Of a DNA stretch of 64,000 bases, positions 15,172 through 25,945 are shown one piece after another (the first letter of the stretch is position 1; each line of letters begins with the position of its first letter). The notes under the pieces are model-generated. The model made no database searches and was not told the origin of the DNA. It saw nothing but the letters and a program-made list of their open reading frames with translations. The translations under genes and the position numbers were made by a program. Source of the DNA: Melitaea cinxia. Taxonomy: Eukaryota > Arthropoda > Insecta > Lepidoptera > Nymphalidae. Where the stretch lies: the NCBI RefSeq assembly GCF_905220565.1, contig NC_059404.1, forward strand, positions 7,654,472 through 7,718,471, read 5' to 3'.

Positions 15172-15364
15172 CTAGTTTTGCTCCGCGGTTTCACACGCGC
15201 TAATTTCAGACTAAAAAAAAAGCCTATAGCCCCTCTCGATAAATGAAATATCCAACACCAAAATAATTTTTCAAATCGGACCAGTATTTCCTAAGATTAG
15301 TGTGTTCAAGTTAACAAACAAACAAACTTTTAATAGCTAATAAGATTTATAATATTAGTATAGA
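15172..15364 (-). mobile_element. Complete short Helitron (193 bp)
   Basis: Read on the minus strand it starts TCTATACTAATATTATAAAT and ends ACCGCGGAGCAAAACTAG, flanked by A and T, matching Helitron termini at an AT target. It is the same family as the Helitron at 50191, sharing 'GATTAGYGYRTT' and 'TCGGACC' blocks in the same order. It is noncoding. Confidence 0.75.
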
Positions 15365-15953
15365 TGTAGTATAACCAATATGGAAATTATAAGTCCTAGA
15401 AATTATCTAAAAAATAATTGAAAAGGTATTATAGATACTATCGATTCATAAAAGCGAGTCCTAAAATAAATGTTTTCAAGTTGAAATAAAATTTAAGCAT
15501 AAAAAATAATTTGTAATATCAATTTTTATGAGGATATTATGACAAACGTAATTTTCCAAAAAAAATCAGCGAGCTTTATATCTAAATAAAAGTTTGCTTA
15601 AAAATGGAAAAAGTTGAAATGAACAGAGTTAGCGCGTAGCGTTTATTGGCGCCAGCTGCGGTTATCCCATCGCCTCTGATGTTAGCTGATAAAAATAACA
15701 ATCAGACATGATACGATCATATCAGTCTGACATGAAATGGGTCTATCAGAATCAATGCTATAAAAGTAATGATTTGATTTCTCGTTTTGTGCACTGAATT
15801 TTATATCTCGAATTTGTAGTAGTGCTTACGATAAGCCATTATTATCTAATATCAGGCAGCAATGCAATTGCTCGTTATATTATAGTATTTTTATCGTTTT
15901 TGCATATTATTAATAAAAAAAAAAACTTTATATTTATACTTTATATTTATACT

Positions 15954-16406
15954 ACTAGTGGTCGCGTAGTGGTCGAAATTCGACCACATTTAATTTAAAT
16001 TAATAGTTTTAATGAATTTATTACAGTTATGTTTGACATTCAGTATAGACAAACAATATTAATCTATAACCTATTCGGCTGTATGGATTATAGTCCTTTG
16101 CCTTTCCCTATTGAGGATAAATTTTAAAACAACAACTATAACCTATTCTCAATTTGACGACCAACTTTGACAATAAACAAAAGAGTAGTATATATGCGTG
16201 TGTGTGTCAAATACATGGTAGTAATGTTTTTTTTTTTTTTTAATTTAATGTAATGTATATTTTATATATAATTTAAAAAAATATTAGCATTCTGCACTCC
16301 TTCTCTATATAAATTATAAGTGTGCGAAATTTCATAGTTCTCCGTCCCACGCATTTTCCGTAAAAAGGGTACAAAGTTTTTGCTTCACGTATTAATATAT
16401 ATATGA
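15954..16406 (-). mobile_element. Helitron-like element with terminal hairpin
   Basis: CTAG at 15954-15957 is the minus-strand 3' end. Just inside lies a perfect 9-bp hairpin, GTGGTCGAA-A-TTCGACCAC (15969-15987), the expected position for a Helitron terminal hairpin. The minus-strand 5' side, starting near 16406, reads TCATATATATATTAATACGT and then GCAAAAACTTTGTACCC. The 5' flanking base is not the expected A, so that boundary is provisional. Confidence 0.6.
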
Positions 16407-17933
16407 ACGTGAAAATGTCTCCAGAACTTCAGATCTTTTAGAATTGTAATTTATTGTAATTAATCTATTTAAAACTAACATTTTAAAAACCTCAAACTTT
16501 TCCGAAAACATAACTTACTTATATAACTATTTCAAATAATAATAAAGCTTTAATATACTATTATAATTGATTGAAAATGAATTCTACCAACAAAAAGAAA
16601 AAAGAAAGAATACTCAAGATAAATGCGTTTTACTTAGGAGCACTGAGAATTCCTGTGTTTTGACCAAGACGTCTGGAAAGTTAACAAACAAACGATGTTA
16701 GCATTGCTTAATCGACGTCATGGGAGTCGTGCAGTGCAAACTCGACAAGCTATTTTGCATTCAGATTTCTCTCATACTAATATTTTTAATATGAATGTAG
16801 AACACAAATAAAAGTATTGGTTTTATTGTTCTTTCAAGTGCTTTAATAAGGATTTTTTAGTGTGCGTTTTAGTTTTTGTTTTTACTAAAATATTTAAACA
16901 CAGTTTTTGAAGTTGTTTCAATTTTAGTCATACAGTAAAACTTATAACATTATTGCACTCACAATACTTCATTATCTCTAGTGCCGACTCTATTAATTAA
17001 AAAAAAAGTTGTAGTAAACGAAAATTATATGAATTTCTCTATTTATAAAATTTCTATTCGATAAAATTACTCTGTTATGCTCTGCTATAAGTAAAACTAA
17101 GTTATAACATATTATATGATAGACAATTTTTTAAATGATAGTCGAAAATTATTTTAGTTAATTTTGTGCGATCACAAGAAGTGTTCGACGAAACATTAAA
17201 CACACATATGATGACAAAAGCTACAATATTCTAAGTGGATGGGTTATTTCTGAATAAAAATGTAAACCTATTAGTGCTATTATTACGAGATATAGATCTC
17301 TACTTATAATATATGCAAAAACTAACGTTAGAATCTAAAAAGAATTAGCTATTCGTAAAGTTTATATTTCTGTTAAAATAGGTGTGGCTTATGATATTTA
17401 CTAGCACTAAGTATAAAGCCCTCAAATAAGAACAACTTTTATTTTACCAAAAAGGAATTGTTCGTTGAAAGCGACGTGCGTTTTTTAAATATAATACTTA
17501 TTAAAATTTCATAGCAGAGATTGTTTTAAATGAAGGCAATGGGACCGCTGCTCCATCCTGTAGTTGTTCCAGTTTATTGGAGTAAGGGAAACATTTATTA
17601 CATGTTAAGATCCTCTTTATGTCTATACGGTTGCCAAGGATTTAGTGGGTACAAACGAACACAGACTTCTCTTTTATAAAAATGTTAGGAATATCAAATA
17701 ACCCTTAAAGCGGTTTTAGTAGAAACATACCTATATAAACATATTGATCTTTTTACCATTATACATCGAATATAGTTTACGTATTTATATGTACGTATAT
17801 ACTAACATATATAAAAAAACTACATTTGGTTTATATTATATGTATGATTAGTTTCGATTATATGTTATGCATATAACGTATAATAGTGCATCTCTTTCCT
17901 TTCTCGTATTTTAAGATTAAGGTTATTTATACA
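16407..17933. other. AT-rich stretch, nothing recognised
   Basis: No coding, RNA or mobile-element feature could be supported. Confidence 0.5.
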
Positions 17934-18243
17934 TCTATACAGATAAATAAAATTGGAGTGTCTGTTTGTAATTTTAAAGTAACCGATTTTTACTAATTAC
18001 ATATGCGGTATATATACCAAAATAACATTTTTATAATTTTTGTCTGTCTATCTGTCTGTTTGTTCCGGCTAATCTGAAACGCCTGTGCTGATTTTAACGG
18101 GAATTTCACTGGTAGATAGCTGATATAATAAGGAGTAGCTTCGGCTACTTTTATTTTAGAAATTTATTTGTTTTATTACTCTGCAAACTTAACAACAACT
18201 TTTTTGTTAAATGCCACGCAAACGAAGTTGCGGGTACGTAACG
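17934..18243 (+). mobile_element. Helitron, degenerate 3' end
   Basis: It starts TCTATACAGATAAATAAAAT after an A and aligns with the complete copy at 6253 through 'TTGTTCCGGCTAATCT' and 'CACTGGTAGATAGCTGAT'. The 3' terminus is mutated and CTAG is no longer visible. It contains a perfect hairpin, AGTAGC-TTCG-GCTACT (18134-18149), absent from the 6253 copy. Confidence 0.65.
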
Positions 18244-18289
18244 TTTAGGTAAAGACGGGTAAGGTTTTTTTTAATAATTGATAAGATAA

Positions 18290-18640
18290 TACGTGTTGGC
18301 GCAACGGTTACAGCACTGGTTTGTGGCTGTTGCGCTGGCGGTTACGGGTTCGATCCCCGCACATGACAAACACTTTTATTGTCCATACAGATGTTTGCCG
18401 TATTCTGGGTGTTTGTACAGTCCTTGTGAGCCTCCCCACCGTGCATCGTAAAGCACGTTAAGCCGTGGGTAACGGTTGTTATAATGTACACCTGATAGCG
18501 ATCATTACTCATAGTAGGGAATATATCCGCCTACCCGCATTGGAGCAGCGTAGTGAATTAAGCTTTGATCCTTCTCCTACGTGGGAAAAGAAGCCTATGC
18601 CCAGCAGTGGGATATTACAGGCTGAAGCGAGCAGTAATGA
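18290..18640 (+). mobile_element. tRNA-derived SINE, near full length
   Basis: A pol III type-2 promoter is visible: A-box-like TGGCGCAACGG at 18297-18307 and B-box GGTTCGATCCC at 18347-18357, spaced as in a tRNA. A unique body follows ('ACCTGATAGCGATC', 'ATATCCGCC') and then a tail with 'GCCCAGCAGTGGGATATTAC' and 'AGGCTGAAGCG'. The body and tail recur at 55229-55462, and the tail alone at 53496-53560 (minus). Only the head is tRNA-like, so this is a SINE and not a tRNA gene. Confidence 0.8.
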
Positions 18641-19054
18641 TTTAACACATTTTTACAGGCAATACATAAAGGTCGTACAAATAGTATTGCAATCCAATGA
18701 TCAAATAATGCATTTGTTTGTATTAGTTTAATTATTTTAAACGGACACTTGATTACTTTATATTAATATAATGTGATAAATATAACAATTTTGTATAGTC
18801 CGGAAACAAAATTCAATAATAAATAAAGTTATGTTGTTTATGGAGTTTAACCCCTTAGAAACCTTACAAGGCTCGTGTTATGAATATATATAGGGATTGA
18901 AATCGGATGAAACAGTAACAATGAGCAGTGATGTAACCTCTCATAAGAGTGACGTTTTATCCTGTAACATCTCTTGCAATAAAGATATAACTGAATTTAA
19001 TTTTTTAAATTTTAAAAGAATTTTTTTAATATGAAGTCTGTGGGTGTAATTTAA

Positions 19055-19310
19055 CAATTACCCTAAACCACCACATGCTAATTCTGAGGTAGCGCACAGC
19101 AAGAGATTTCATGCTCAAAATATGGAGCAGCCCAACTGGAATAGTGCCTCGATCTTACAGAAGATCACAGCTAAATAATGCTGTTTTCCAGCAGTATTGT
19201 GTTCCTGTTGGTGAACAAGGTGACCAGAGTTCCTGGGGGAATTGAGAATAGGGTCGGTAACGCGATTGCGATGTTTTTGGTGATACTATTCTTAAAGAGT
19301 AAACTCTAGT
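19055..19310 (+). mobile_element. LINE/SINE 3' region repeat
   Basis: It contains 'AGCAAGAGATTTCATGC', 'ATGGAGCAGCCCAACTGG', 'AGAAGATCACAGCTAAATAA' and 'GTATTGTGTTCCTGTTGGTG'. The second half matches the minus-strand repeat at 6060-6247. The extreme 3' end with the A tail is missing here. I recognise it as a common lepidopteran interspersed repeat; its exact non-LTR family is not determined. Confidence 0.5.
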
Positions 19311-19389
19311 CTCATGTCAGAGTTGACTCACACACTTTTTTATTTTCTCATAAATTTCAATCTATAACTATATGATTATTATGTACTAC

Positions 19390-19655
19390 TGACTAGCTTA
19401 TTGGCGCAGTTTGTAGTAACCCTGCTTTCTGCTACGCGGGTTGCAGGTTCGATTCCCGCCTGAGTCTGGGTGTAATATTTGTGTGAATATATGTATTGTT
19501 TCTAAGTATGTATATAAAAATATATATTTCAGTATTTTCAGCTCTAACAGTTGGCTGCTGCCTATAACATATCAAGCATTAGCATTAAGTTGCTTACCAT
19601 AGAAATAGACGAACGGGTGCGTGTTGTAAGATATTTATATTTATTTATGTATGTA
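19390..19655 (+). mobile_element. tRNA-derived SINE (second family)
   Basis: The head carries an A-box-like TTGGCGCAGTTTG (19401-19413) and a B-box GGTTCGATTCC (19446-19456), followed by 'GAGTCTGGGTGTAATATTTG' and a tail 'CATTAAGTTGCTTACC'. Further copies lie on the minus strand at 30478-31005 (interrupted) and 61110-61380. It differs from the SINE at 18290 in its body and tail. Confidence 0.75.
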
Positions 19656-20992
19656 TATCTATAGTAAATATATTGTCAACGACTTTGTGAAAGCACAAAA
19701 GTTTTTTGTATGCTATTAATTCTACAAACAAAGTTTTGGGAATCCTGTTGTAGTGTAGTTGACGACTAACGTTTAATACTCTGGGTCAAACAATTTTCTC
19801 TTCGACTATATTTACTTAGCTAACTCTATAAATAATTTATATCATTATATCGTATCTGTGTAACAAATATTTCGTTTATTTTAATAACCCTACAACCTCT
19901 TTTACACTATACGGAGATTTAAAAAACGTTATAACAAAAAAATAAATATGATTTTTTTCTAAAATAGCCGTATGGTAGATGAATCTAAAAAAAAGTATTA
20001 GACCCTTATACATAAAATATTATGTTAGACCTAAGGAAAGTAATGTTTGGAAAACAGCAATATCGATGAATTTTATTTCGCATGGCTTTAATACTTTAGG
20101 GAAATTTGTCCCCTTCAGGACTCTCTCCCGTTCCCCTACTATTATTGGATTCTCGCATCTGCGTAACAAACTTTGTTTACGTATCAAAAGTTAAAGATTT
20201 AAGCGCCCCTTTTCTTTTTACTCCGTTTTTTTTATTTAAACTTTTATTTTAATAGAACGGCTTAGAACGGAGGGTGAATAAATATCTGAAAAACATATTT
20301 ATGTCCTACGATTGTATATAAGGTCTATAGAGAGCAGATATTAGATTGTAAACATAAGCACATGAATAACTTGGATGCTTCTTGGAGTTTTTATTAAATT
20401 ATATTTTTTTGTTAAATAATTGTATTTTAGTACGCGAATTGAGTACCCCGGATGAAATGCGTAAGCACTTAATATTATCGTCATATTTTTTATAAATTAA
20501 TTTTATAGTTAATAATTTTATATTTAATAATTAATATTCTTGCTTTTATTTTGACTTTTGTTCAAACAAAGAGAAAATAATGTAAATTTATAAGTAATGA
20601 AATAAATAATTTATCAAGACATTTTCCTCTTAATCTAATTAAACTAATTAGCTATTAATTTATCAAAGACAAAGTATACATGAATTAGTCAAAAATTTAA
20701 ATAGAGGCCATTAACATATAAATAAATATGTTTAATATGTTTTTTACACACAAGTGTTAGACGGGTTGACTGTTCCAAAAGTAGACAACTAAATGCCTGT
20801 GTTGTACCTACATTATTAACAAGATCTATAAAATTATAATATTTTTACCAAGCAAAGGTTTTTAAATTAACGCTATTTTGTTACTGAATTGAAGGTTACA
20901 ATACATTTTTATAAAATTATTTTACGTCAAGGCCAAAATAATAAAAGGCAATTCAACTTTTACGATTTTCATGGATAAATCAGATATGTTTG
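19656..20992. other. AT-rich stretch left of the transposon
   Basis: No gene or classified repeat could be supported. This is the flanking DNA left of the proposed left end of the SWIM-transposase element. Confidence 0.5.
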
Positions 20993-21346
20993 GTAAATGA
21001 CATGGCCAATTTTTGTATGGGCGATCAAACTTAATGTACACCGATGACTTCTGGTGTTATAAACTCGTGATAATAGGCACATTAAATTGTTATAATTATC
21101 AAACTCACAGAACTTGTCATTTCAATATACTAGACGTTAACATCTAAGATTATAGGTTATGATTTAAAAAAACTAGGCGCTTTCAAATAGTGAACAGTTT
21201 CGAATTATTATAGAATACAGTAAACTGATATGGTTTCAGTAATAATAGGCATTTAAAGAAGGTAAAGGTCACCTTCTCATCGGTCGTATGTCTTTTATTG
21301 CAAAGGTAAAGGAAACACCAAAAAATAAAAAGGGTAAAAATGAATA

Positions 21347-21357
21347 TTTATTTTATT
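21347..21357 (-). terminator. Overlapping AATAAA poly(A) signals
   Basis: Read on the minus strand, two AATAAA hexamers lie immediately after the transposase stop codon (21352-21357 and 21347-21352). The 3' UTR would be very short if these are used. Confidence 0.5.
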
Positions 21358-21358
21358 T

Positions 21359-24281
21359 TTAATATTCTTGAATGGTTACAAGTATATTATCTAAAAATCC
21401 TGCTGGAGCTTGAATATTATTTTGATGCCTTGCCCAACCAAGGTACCAAATTATAGTCATTATGTGGCAACAACAACCAACAGTCCTGTTCCCTACCAGG
21501 CAATTACAGTAATACCCTAAAATAGCTTCCAGGACAGAATCACTATTATACTCAGTGTCAAATAGAACATAGGAAAAATAGATTCTTTGGGAAACATGAC
21601 GAGACTTAATACGCCCTCTTAGTAAATAGGGATGATTGCCACCAACCCGTATTATCATTTCTTGGGAATGATCCAGTTCCGGACTCACTTCAACCACATA
21701 CATACCATTATCCCTTACATGCTCACCAAAGTACGAACGTGCTTGTTTCACCTGATATGGGCCTAATGCAAACAATATTAAATCATTGTATGTGAAAAGC
21801 GGGAAATTATTCAGCTGAGGTAAGTTACTATCGATACGGGTAAACATAGCTCGTCTTCTGTTTATATTATAATCAATAATAAATTGGCCAAGATGATTAG
21901 GTTCATCCATATACCGCAATGCTCTCTGGATTATATTGTCAGCATTAGGGCTATCTACTAACACAGGATGGAATTTATTTAATAAAGCTCCGGCAATTCT
22001 GAAATCAACCATTAAATGTGTTGATGCTTTATTTAAATATCTATGCCTAAATAGTTTAAAATCCCTCTTAAACCTCCCATTCACAATTTCCACAACCCAT
22101 CTACACAGTGTTACTTTACGGCTTTTATTAGCTTGTGAAAATGTAAGTTGGCTTGCTCCTTCATCTAATGATTCAGGTTTATACACACGATAATCACAAT
22201 TTTCAAGCAAAGGGATGGCATCCCTAAAGCCCTTATCTAAAACAATTACATCATTTTGTCTAAAAAGTCTTCGGAATGGCCCATTTTCATTTTCAAATAA
22301 GTGTATCATAATTTCGGCATCAGTTTGGGTGGCAGCATAGGGTCCCACAGCATCGATTATGTGACCATCGCAAGAGACAATCAAAAATGGTTTAACCAAA
22401 TTGTCATATTTGTGCAAACTATATGTCTTTTTTTGAAACATATAGTTTGCACTTTTCTGCAAGTAAATGTAAGTCCCATCAAATATTGCGATTGCAGGCC
22501 TATGTTCAGCTATAGACTCACCAGGAACACTTAATAACGCTTCAGGAACTCTCAAGTTTCTCTCTGATATTTCCCTATGAGTGATATGGTTCACACCAAT
22601 ATTATTGGGAACAAAATGCTCATTGAGACACAACCTAACTTTTTTCATTATTAGTTCTAATGTAGACCTAGGTATATCAAAAAGAGTTGCCAATCGTCTA
22701 TTACTCTCACCTGTTCTTAGCTTAATTAAATAAATAGCTAAAGAGCGTTTCGATTTCTTAATATTGAGAGGTAAAAGATTATACAGAATTAAAAACTGAG
22801 GTACTGTAAGACCCGTCCAATAATGACAATAATGGTTTGGCATTTCTGAGATATTTTCAAAGTCCAGGATATTCATTTTTGATTTCAAAATATTTATTAT
22901 GTCTTCTATATGTATGGCACTAAATGTAGAATGTGTCACATTCATTTGAGGCAGTAAATGCCACAAATTATTGTACAAATGTGTTTCACACACTCTACAG
23001 CTGCGGGGAATATAGAAACTATGTTCTTGCAATAGAATTCTTTTAAGGAATCGTGGGACCAAATGTAAAGATCTGTTTCGGCATTGCTGAAATATACAGC
23101 AAACAGATGTGATTGACGGTCGCTTATAATTAGGTAATGATATGGTAGTATTTTCTCTTTGAATTGGCCTATTTTGAACAGGAGGTATTGGTGGTGGTTC
23201 TGGAGGTCTAACCACTTGAACAATATGGGCTGCTGCATTGTTGTTCGAAGCCAATTCCTGAATGTCTCGTGATGAGTCATGCACTGCCTGTCTATTTGCT
23301 CGCATCCAACACACATGACAAACATAGTTGTTTCTTGAGAGCTAAAAAAACACAGCACAGTTAGAATAAACAGACAAAAACATGTTTATATAATTTTTCT
23401 CAACAAGGTTATCTTTTGTACACATCTATTTATATTTTTAGGTATTATATTATTGTAGTATATTAGAATGTTCCTACTTTAGGAAAGTACATGTTGAATA
23501 TATAATTTTTCTCAACAAGGTTATCTTTTGTACACATCTATTTATATTTTTAGGTATTACATTATTGTAGTATATTAGAATGTTCCTACTTTAGGAAAGT
23601 ACATGTTGAATATATAATTTTTCTCAACAAGGTTATCTTTTGTACACATCTATTTATATTTTTAGGTATTATATTATTGTAGTATATTAGAATGTTACTA
23701 CTTTAGGAACGTACATGTTAAATATGGAAAATACAAAAAACACAGATATTACAATCATACATACATACATAATCTGAACTTATTTATTTATATATTCCAA
23801 ACATACTGAAGTTCAATGCAATACATAATAAAGATAAATAGAACTAGATATTTATTAATGAAATACAAAATGCTTACCACATAATTAGTATTTTGTGATA
23901 ATAGGACTGCCAGCAATGGACTCTCCATGCTAAGATTATGGTGTCTTATTTTGCTCACAGATTTGCCACAACCAAGGCAAACCTTGTTATGCCCCAGTAG
24001 TCTCTCATGTTCACCAGTTTCGGTATTTAATAATAAGAAACATGGATGACAAATAAATGTATCCAGAGGTAACTGAAAATATGACTCATGACGTTAATAT
24101 CGCATACTATACATAAAAATAAATCATATTAAGTTTTTCTACTGCAACTTCATACCTGTGTTTGATCCATGTTTATCCAACGCGAAAGTCTTATTTGATC
24201 GTGTGCAGAAAGCGAGGATATGAGATGCCTTTGCAACCTTTGCATGGCTACTCCGCAGTTGATGCACTTCATAATGTTCAT
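21359..24281 (-). CDS. DDE transposase with SWIM zinc finger, 3 exons
   Basis: Exons on the minus strand are 24281-24156 (42 codons), 24072-23878 (65) and 23341-21359 (660 codons plus TAA), giving 767 aa. Both introns are GT-AG and phase 0: CACAG|GTATG, TTTTCAG|TT, GTG|GTAAGC and TTTTTTTAG|CT. The ATG is the first in frame after an upstream in-frame TAA. Visible features are CxxC pairs at about residues 6/9, 50/53, 74/77 and 115/118, and another at 222/225. A DDE domain of the DDE_Tnp_4 type has catalytic candidates D395 (AIFDGTYIYL), D476 (VIVLDKGF) and E525 (RWVVEIVNGRFK). A C-terminal SWIM finger, CxC...CxH, sits at about 719/721...731/733 (YCNCLVGNRTVGCCCH). This architecture fits the PIF/Harbinger-related ISL2EU lineage from memory. 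The enzyme would bind the element ends and cut and paste the DNA in the nucleus. There is no frameshift or internal stop, which is unusual for this window. Intron 2 carries a tandem array. The family assignment is an inference; the exon structure is read directly. Confidence 0.82.
23391..23726. repeat. Three tandem 112-bp units in transposase intron 2
   Basis: Three near-identical units start at about 23391, 23503 and 23615 with an exact period of 112 bp. Each contains 'CTCAACAAGGTTATC', 'TAGGTATTA' and 'GGAAAGTACATGTTGAATAT'; the last unit is the most diverged. The whole array lies inside intron 2 (23342-23877), so it does not affect the reading frame. Confidence 0.93.
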
Positions 24282-25080
24282 AATGTCCAAAATATTAATC
24301 CGAAACGCAATGCAAGTCAGAGTCCAGTGTTAATAGCAAGGTAATCGAGAGGTAGAAGGTATCAGTCCATAGAGATAAGCACGGGTCAAAAATATTAGAT
24401 AATAATTGCAAAAACAGACACAGTTGGTATAACGAACTAACGAACGCAAGCGCAGGGAAGAAACGAACGGCAATGAAGTCAAATATCAATATCGTAACAT
24501 TGGCGGTTGACATAGACTATGACACATTTTCAAGCACGTAAACACGTTCCATTTTGTGTGTTATGTTGCAGAATGTTAGAATGGAATTAAATAATACTCA
24601 TATTAACATTGTTATTTTAATAAATTCTTTTTTTTTCATTTATTAAATGAAAGAATATTAATAAAGACAGTTTCGATATGAATAAAATGCTCCTAATAAA
24701 AGCATTTGTTGTTCAAAAGCATGTCTACATTAGTAAGACGCATGATTAGGAACGTCCATTATTTTAAATATATTTTTCTGTGGTACAGTATGGCGGAAGT
24801 TGACGAATTCATCTTGAATTGCTTATTATTTTGAAATAAAAACTGACAAGTTCAGAGAGGTTAAAAACTACGTCATAATTCATCTTTCTCTTTTTAATGT
24901 TTAATAAATATTTATATGTATGTGTACGTGGAATGTACTTTTTTGGCCATGTCATTTACAAAGTAATGCTACAGTTTTGGATGAAAAGTCGTTTAAATTT
25001 AGTAATAAATAAGTTTTGTGATTCAAATTACAAATCATTTCATTCACGTTTACAAATCATTTTCGATCAATTACAATATT

Positions 25081-25144
25081 CATAGTACAAATATTATAAT
25101 GAGTTAGAACTTTCCAACTCTTCTGTCTAATTCAGCTATGTTCG
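25081..25144 (+). repeat. 64-bp direct repeat, left copy
   Basis: Starts CATAGTACAAATATTATAAT and ends CAGCTATGTTCG. It aligns base for base in length with 27779-27842 at roughly four matches in five. The two copies flank the piggyBac relic but lie outside its TTAA sites. Confidence 0.6.
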
Positions 25145-25199
25145 GTAAATTTACAATGATATGTGAATGTCAATCATGAAAAGTTATATAATTAAAATT

Positions 25200-25510
25200 A
25201 TAACTAATACGAGCAATTCTTGTATATATATATAATCCGAATTTCGGAAACGGCTCCAACGTTTTTCATGAAATTTAGTATGCAGGGGATTCCGGGGGAG
25301 ATAAATAAATCTAGCTAGGATTCATTTTAAGAAAATGTCGTTATATCCCAGTTTTTAGACAGTAAAAAAATGGCTACAATATCGTTAGAATACGCAGGTA
25401 AATTTCGCATTTGTCAATAAAACTGTAATAGTTCAGGTGGAAAATCGGCCGGTCGCAATCGACCGATAGGATCACGGTTTAAATCCTCATGTCTTCAGAT
25501 CGATTATTTT
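25200..25510 (+). repeat. Interspersed repeat, tRNA-like right end
   Basis: The stretch with 'CCGAATTTCGGAAACGGCTC' and 'ATGAAATTTAGTATGCAGGG' resembles a common lepidopteran interspersed repeat. The right end has a B-box-like GGTTTAAATCC (25475-25490 region) after 'GGCCGGTCGCAATCGACC', so it may be a SINE head. No second copy exists in the window, so class and boundaries are uncertain. Confidence 0.35.
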
Positions 25511-25945
25511 TTTCCTTTTTTTTCTAATTGCACTCATGATTTTTTATTTAAATAAACAGTTCATGTTTTTTTATTATTATGTCGGTAAAATCGGAAAATA
25601 TTGTTCATATTTTATCAACATGTATTTCGTATTTGAATATGATTTCTAAAAAACACAGTTTACTAAAGATACCGAACTAAGCTCGCTAACCTAGGTACTT
25701 CTCTATAATGTGTAGTAGAATTGGAGATTAGTTATGAAATTTAAAATACAAAATATTTCATTTAAATTTACAAGTCTGTCTCAATTAACCCATTTGGACC
25801 CAAATACAAAGTACTAGCAATATTTTGAGAAAATCTTTATTTATCTATTTATTGATGACTTACAAAATATTTTATTACAAAAAACCTTAAAAAAAACTTT
25901 CCTATATATTTAAAAAAACACCGTCCTCAAATGGGGCCAATGGGT

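Larger units (their letters stand above)
20993..24959 (-). mobile_element. Candidate autonomous SWIM-DDE DNA transposon
   Basis: The three-exon transposase gene is bracketed by an exact 17-bp inverted repeat: GTAAATGACATGGCCAA at 20993-21009 and its reverse complement at 24943-24959. A match of that length in the two short flanks is very unlikely by chance. With a one-base indel the match extends outward by about four bases (TTTG). I could not define a target-site duplication, so the repeat may be terminal or subterminal. The proposed element is about 4.0 kb, with about 350 bp beyond the stop codon and about 660 bp upstream of the start codon. Confidence 0.55.

Noticed and set aside
18297..18360. 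tRNA gene
   Set aside because: A and B boxes are present but the arms do not fold as a proper cloverleaf with an anticodon arm, and the same head recurs attached to SINE bodies; the same applies at 19400, 61320, 61700 and 49160.
18465..18731. 88-codon plus-strand frame
   Set aside because: It lies within a SINE body and tail and its sequence recurs noncoding at 55229-55462.
22942..23358. 138-codon minus-strand frame overlapping the transposase
   Set aside because: It is the +1 frame across the start of transposase exon 3 and the intron; the spliced transposase frame explains this DNA and carries the conserved motifs.
23391..23726. CRISPR-like array
   Set aside because: The 112-bp units are contiguous tandem copies without distinct spacers, in a eukaryotic intron.
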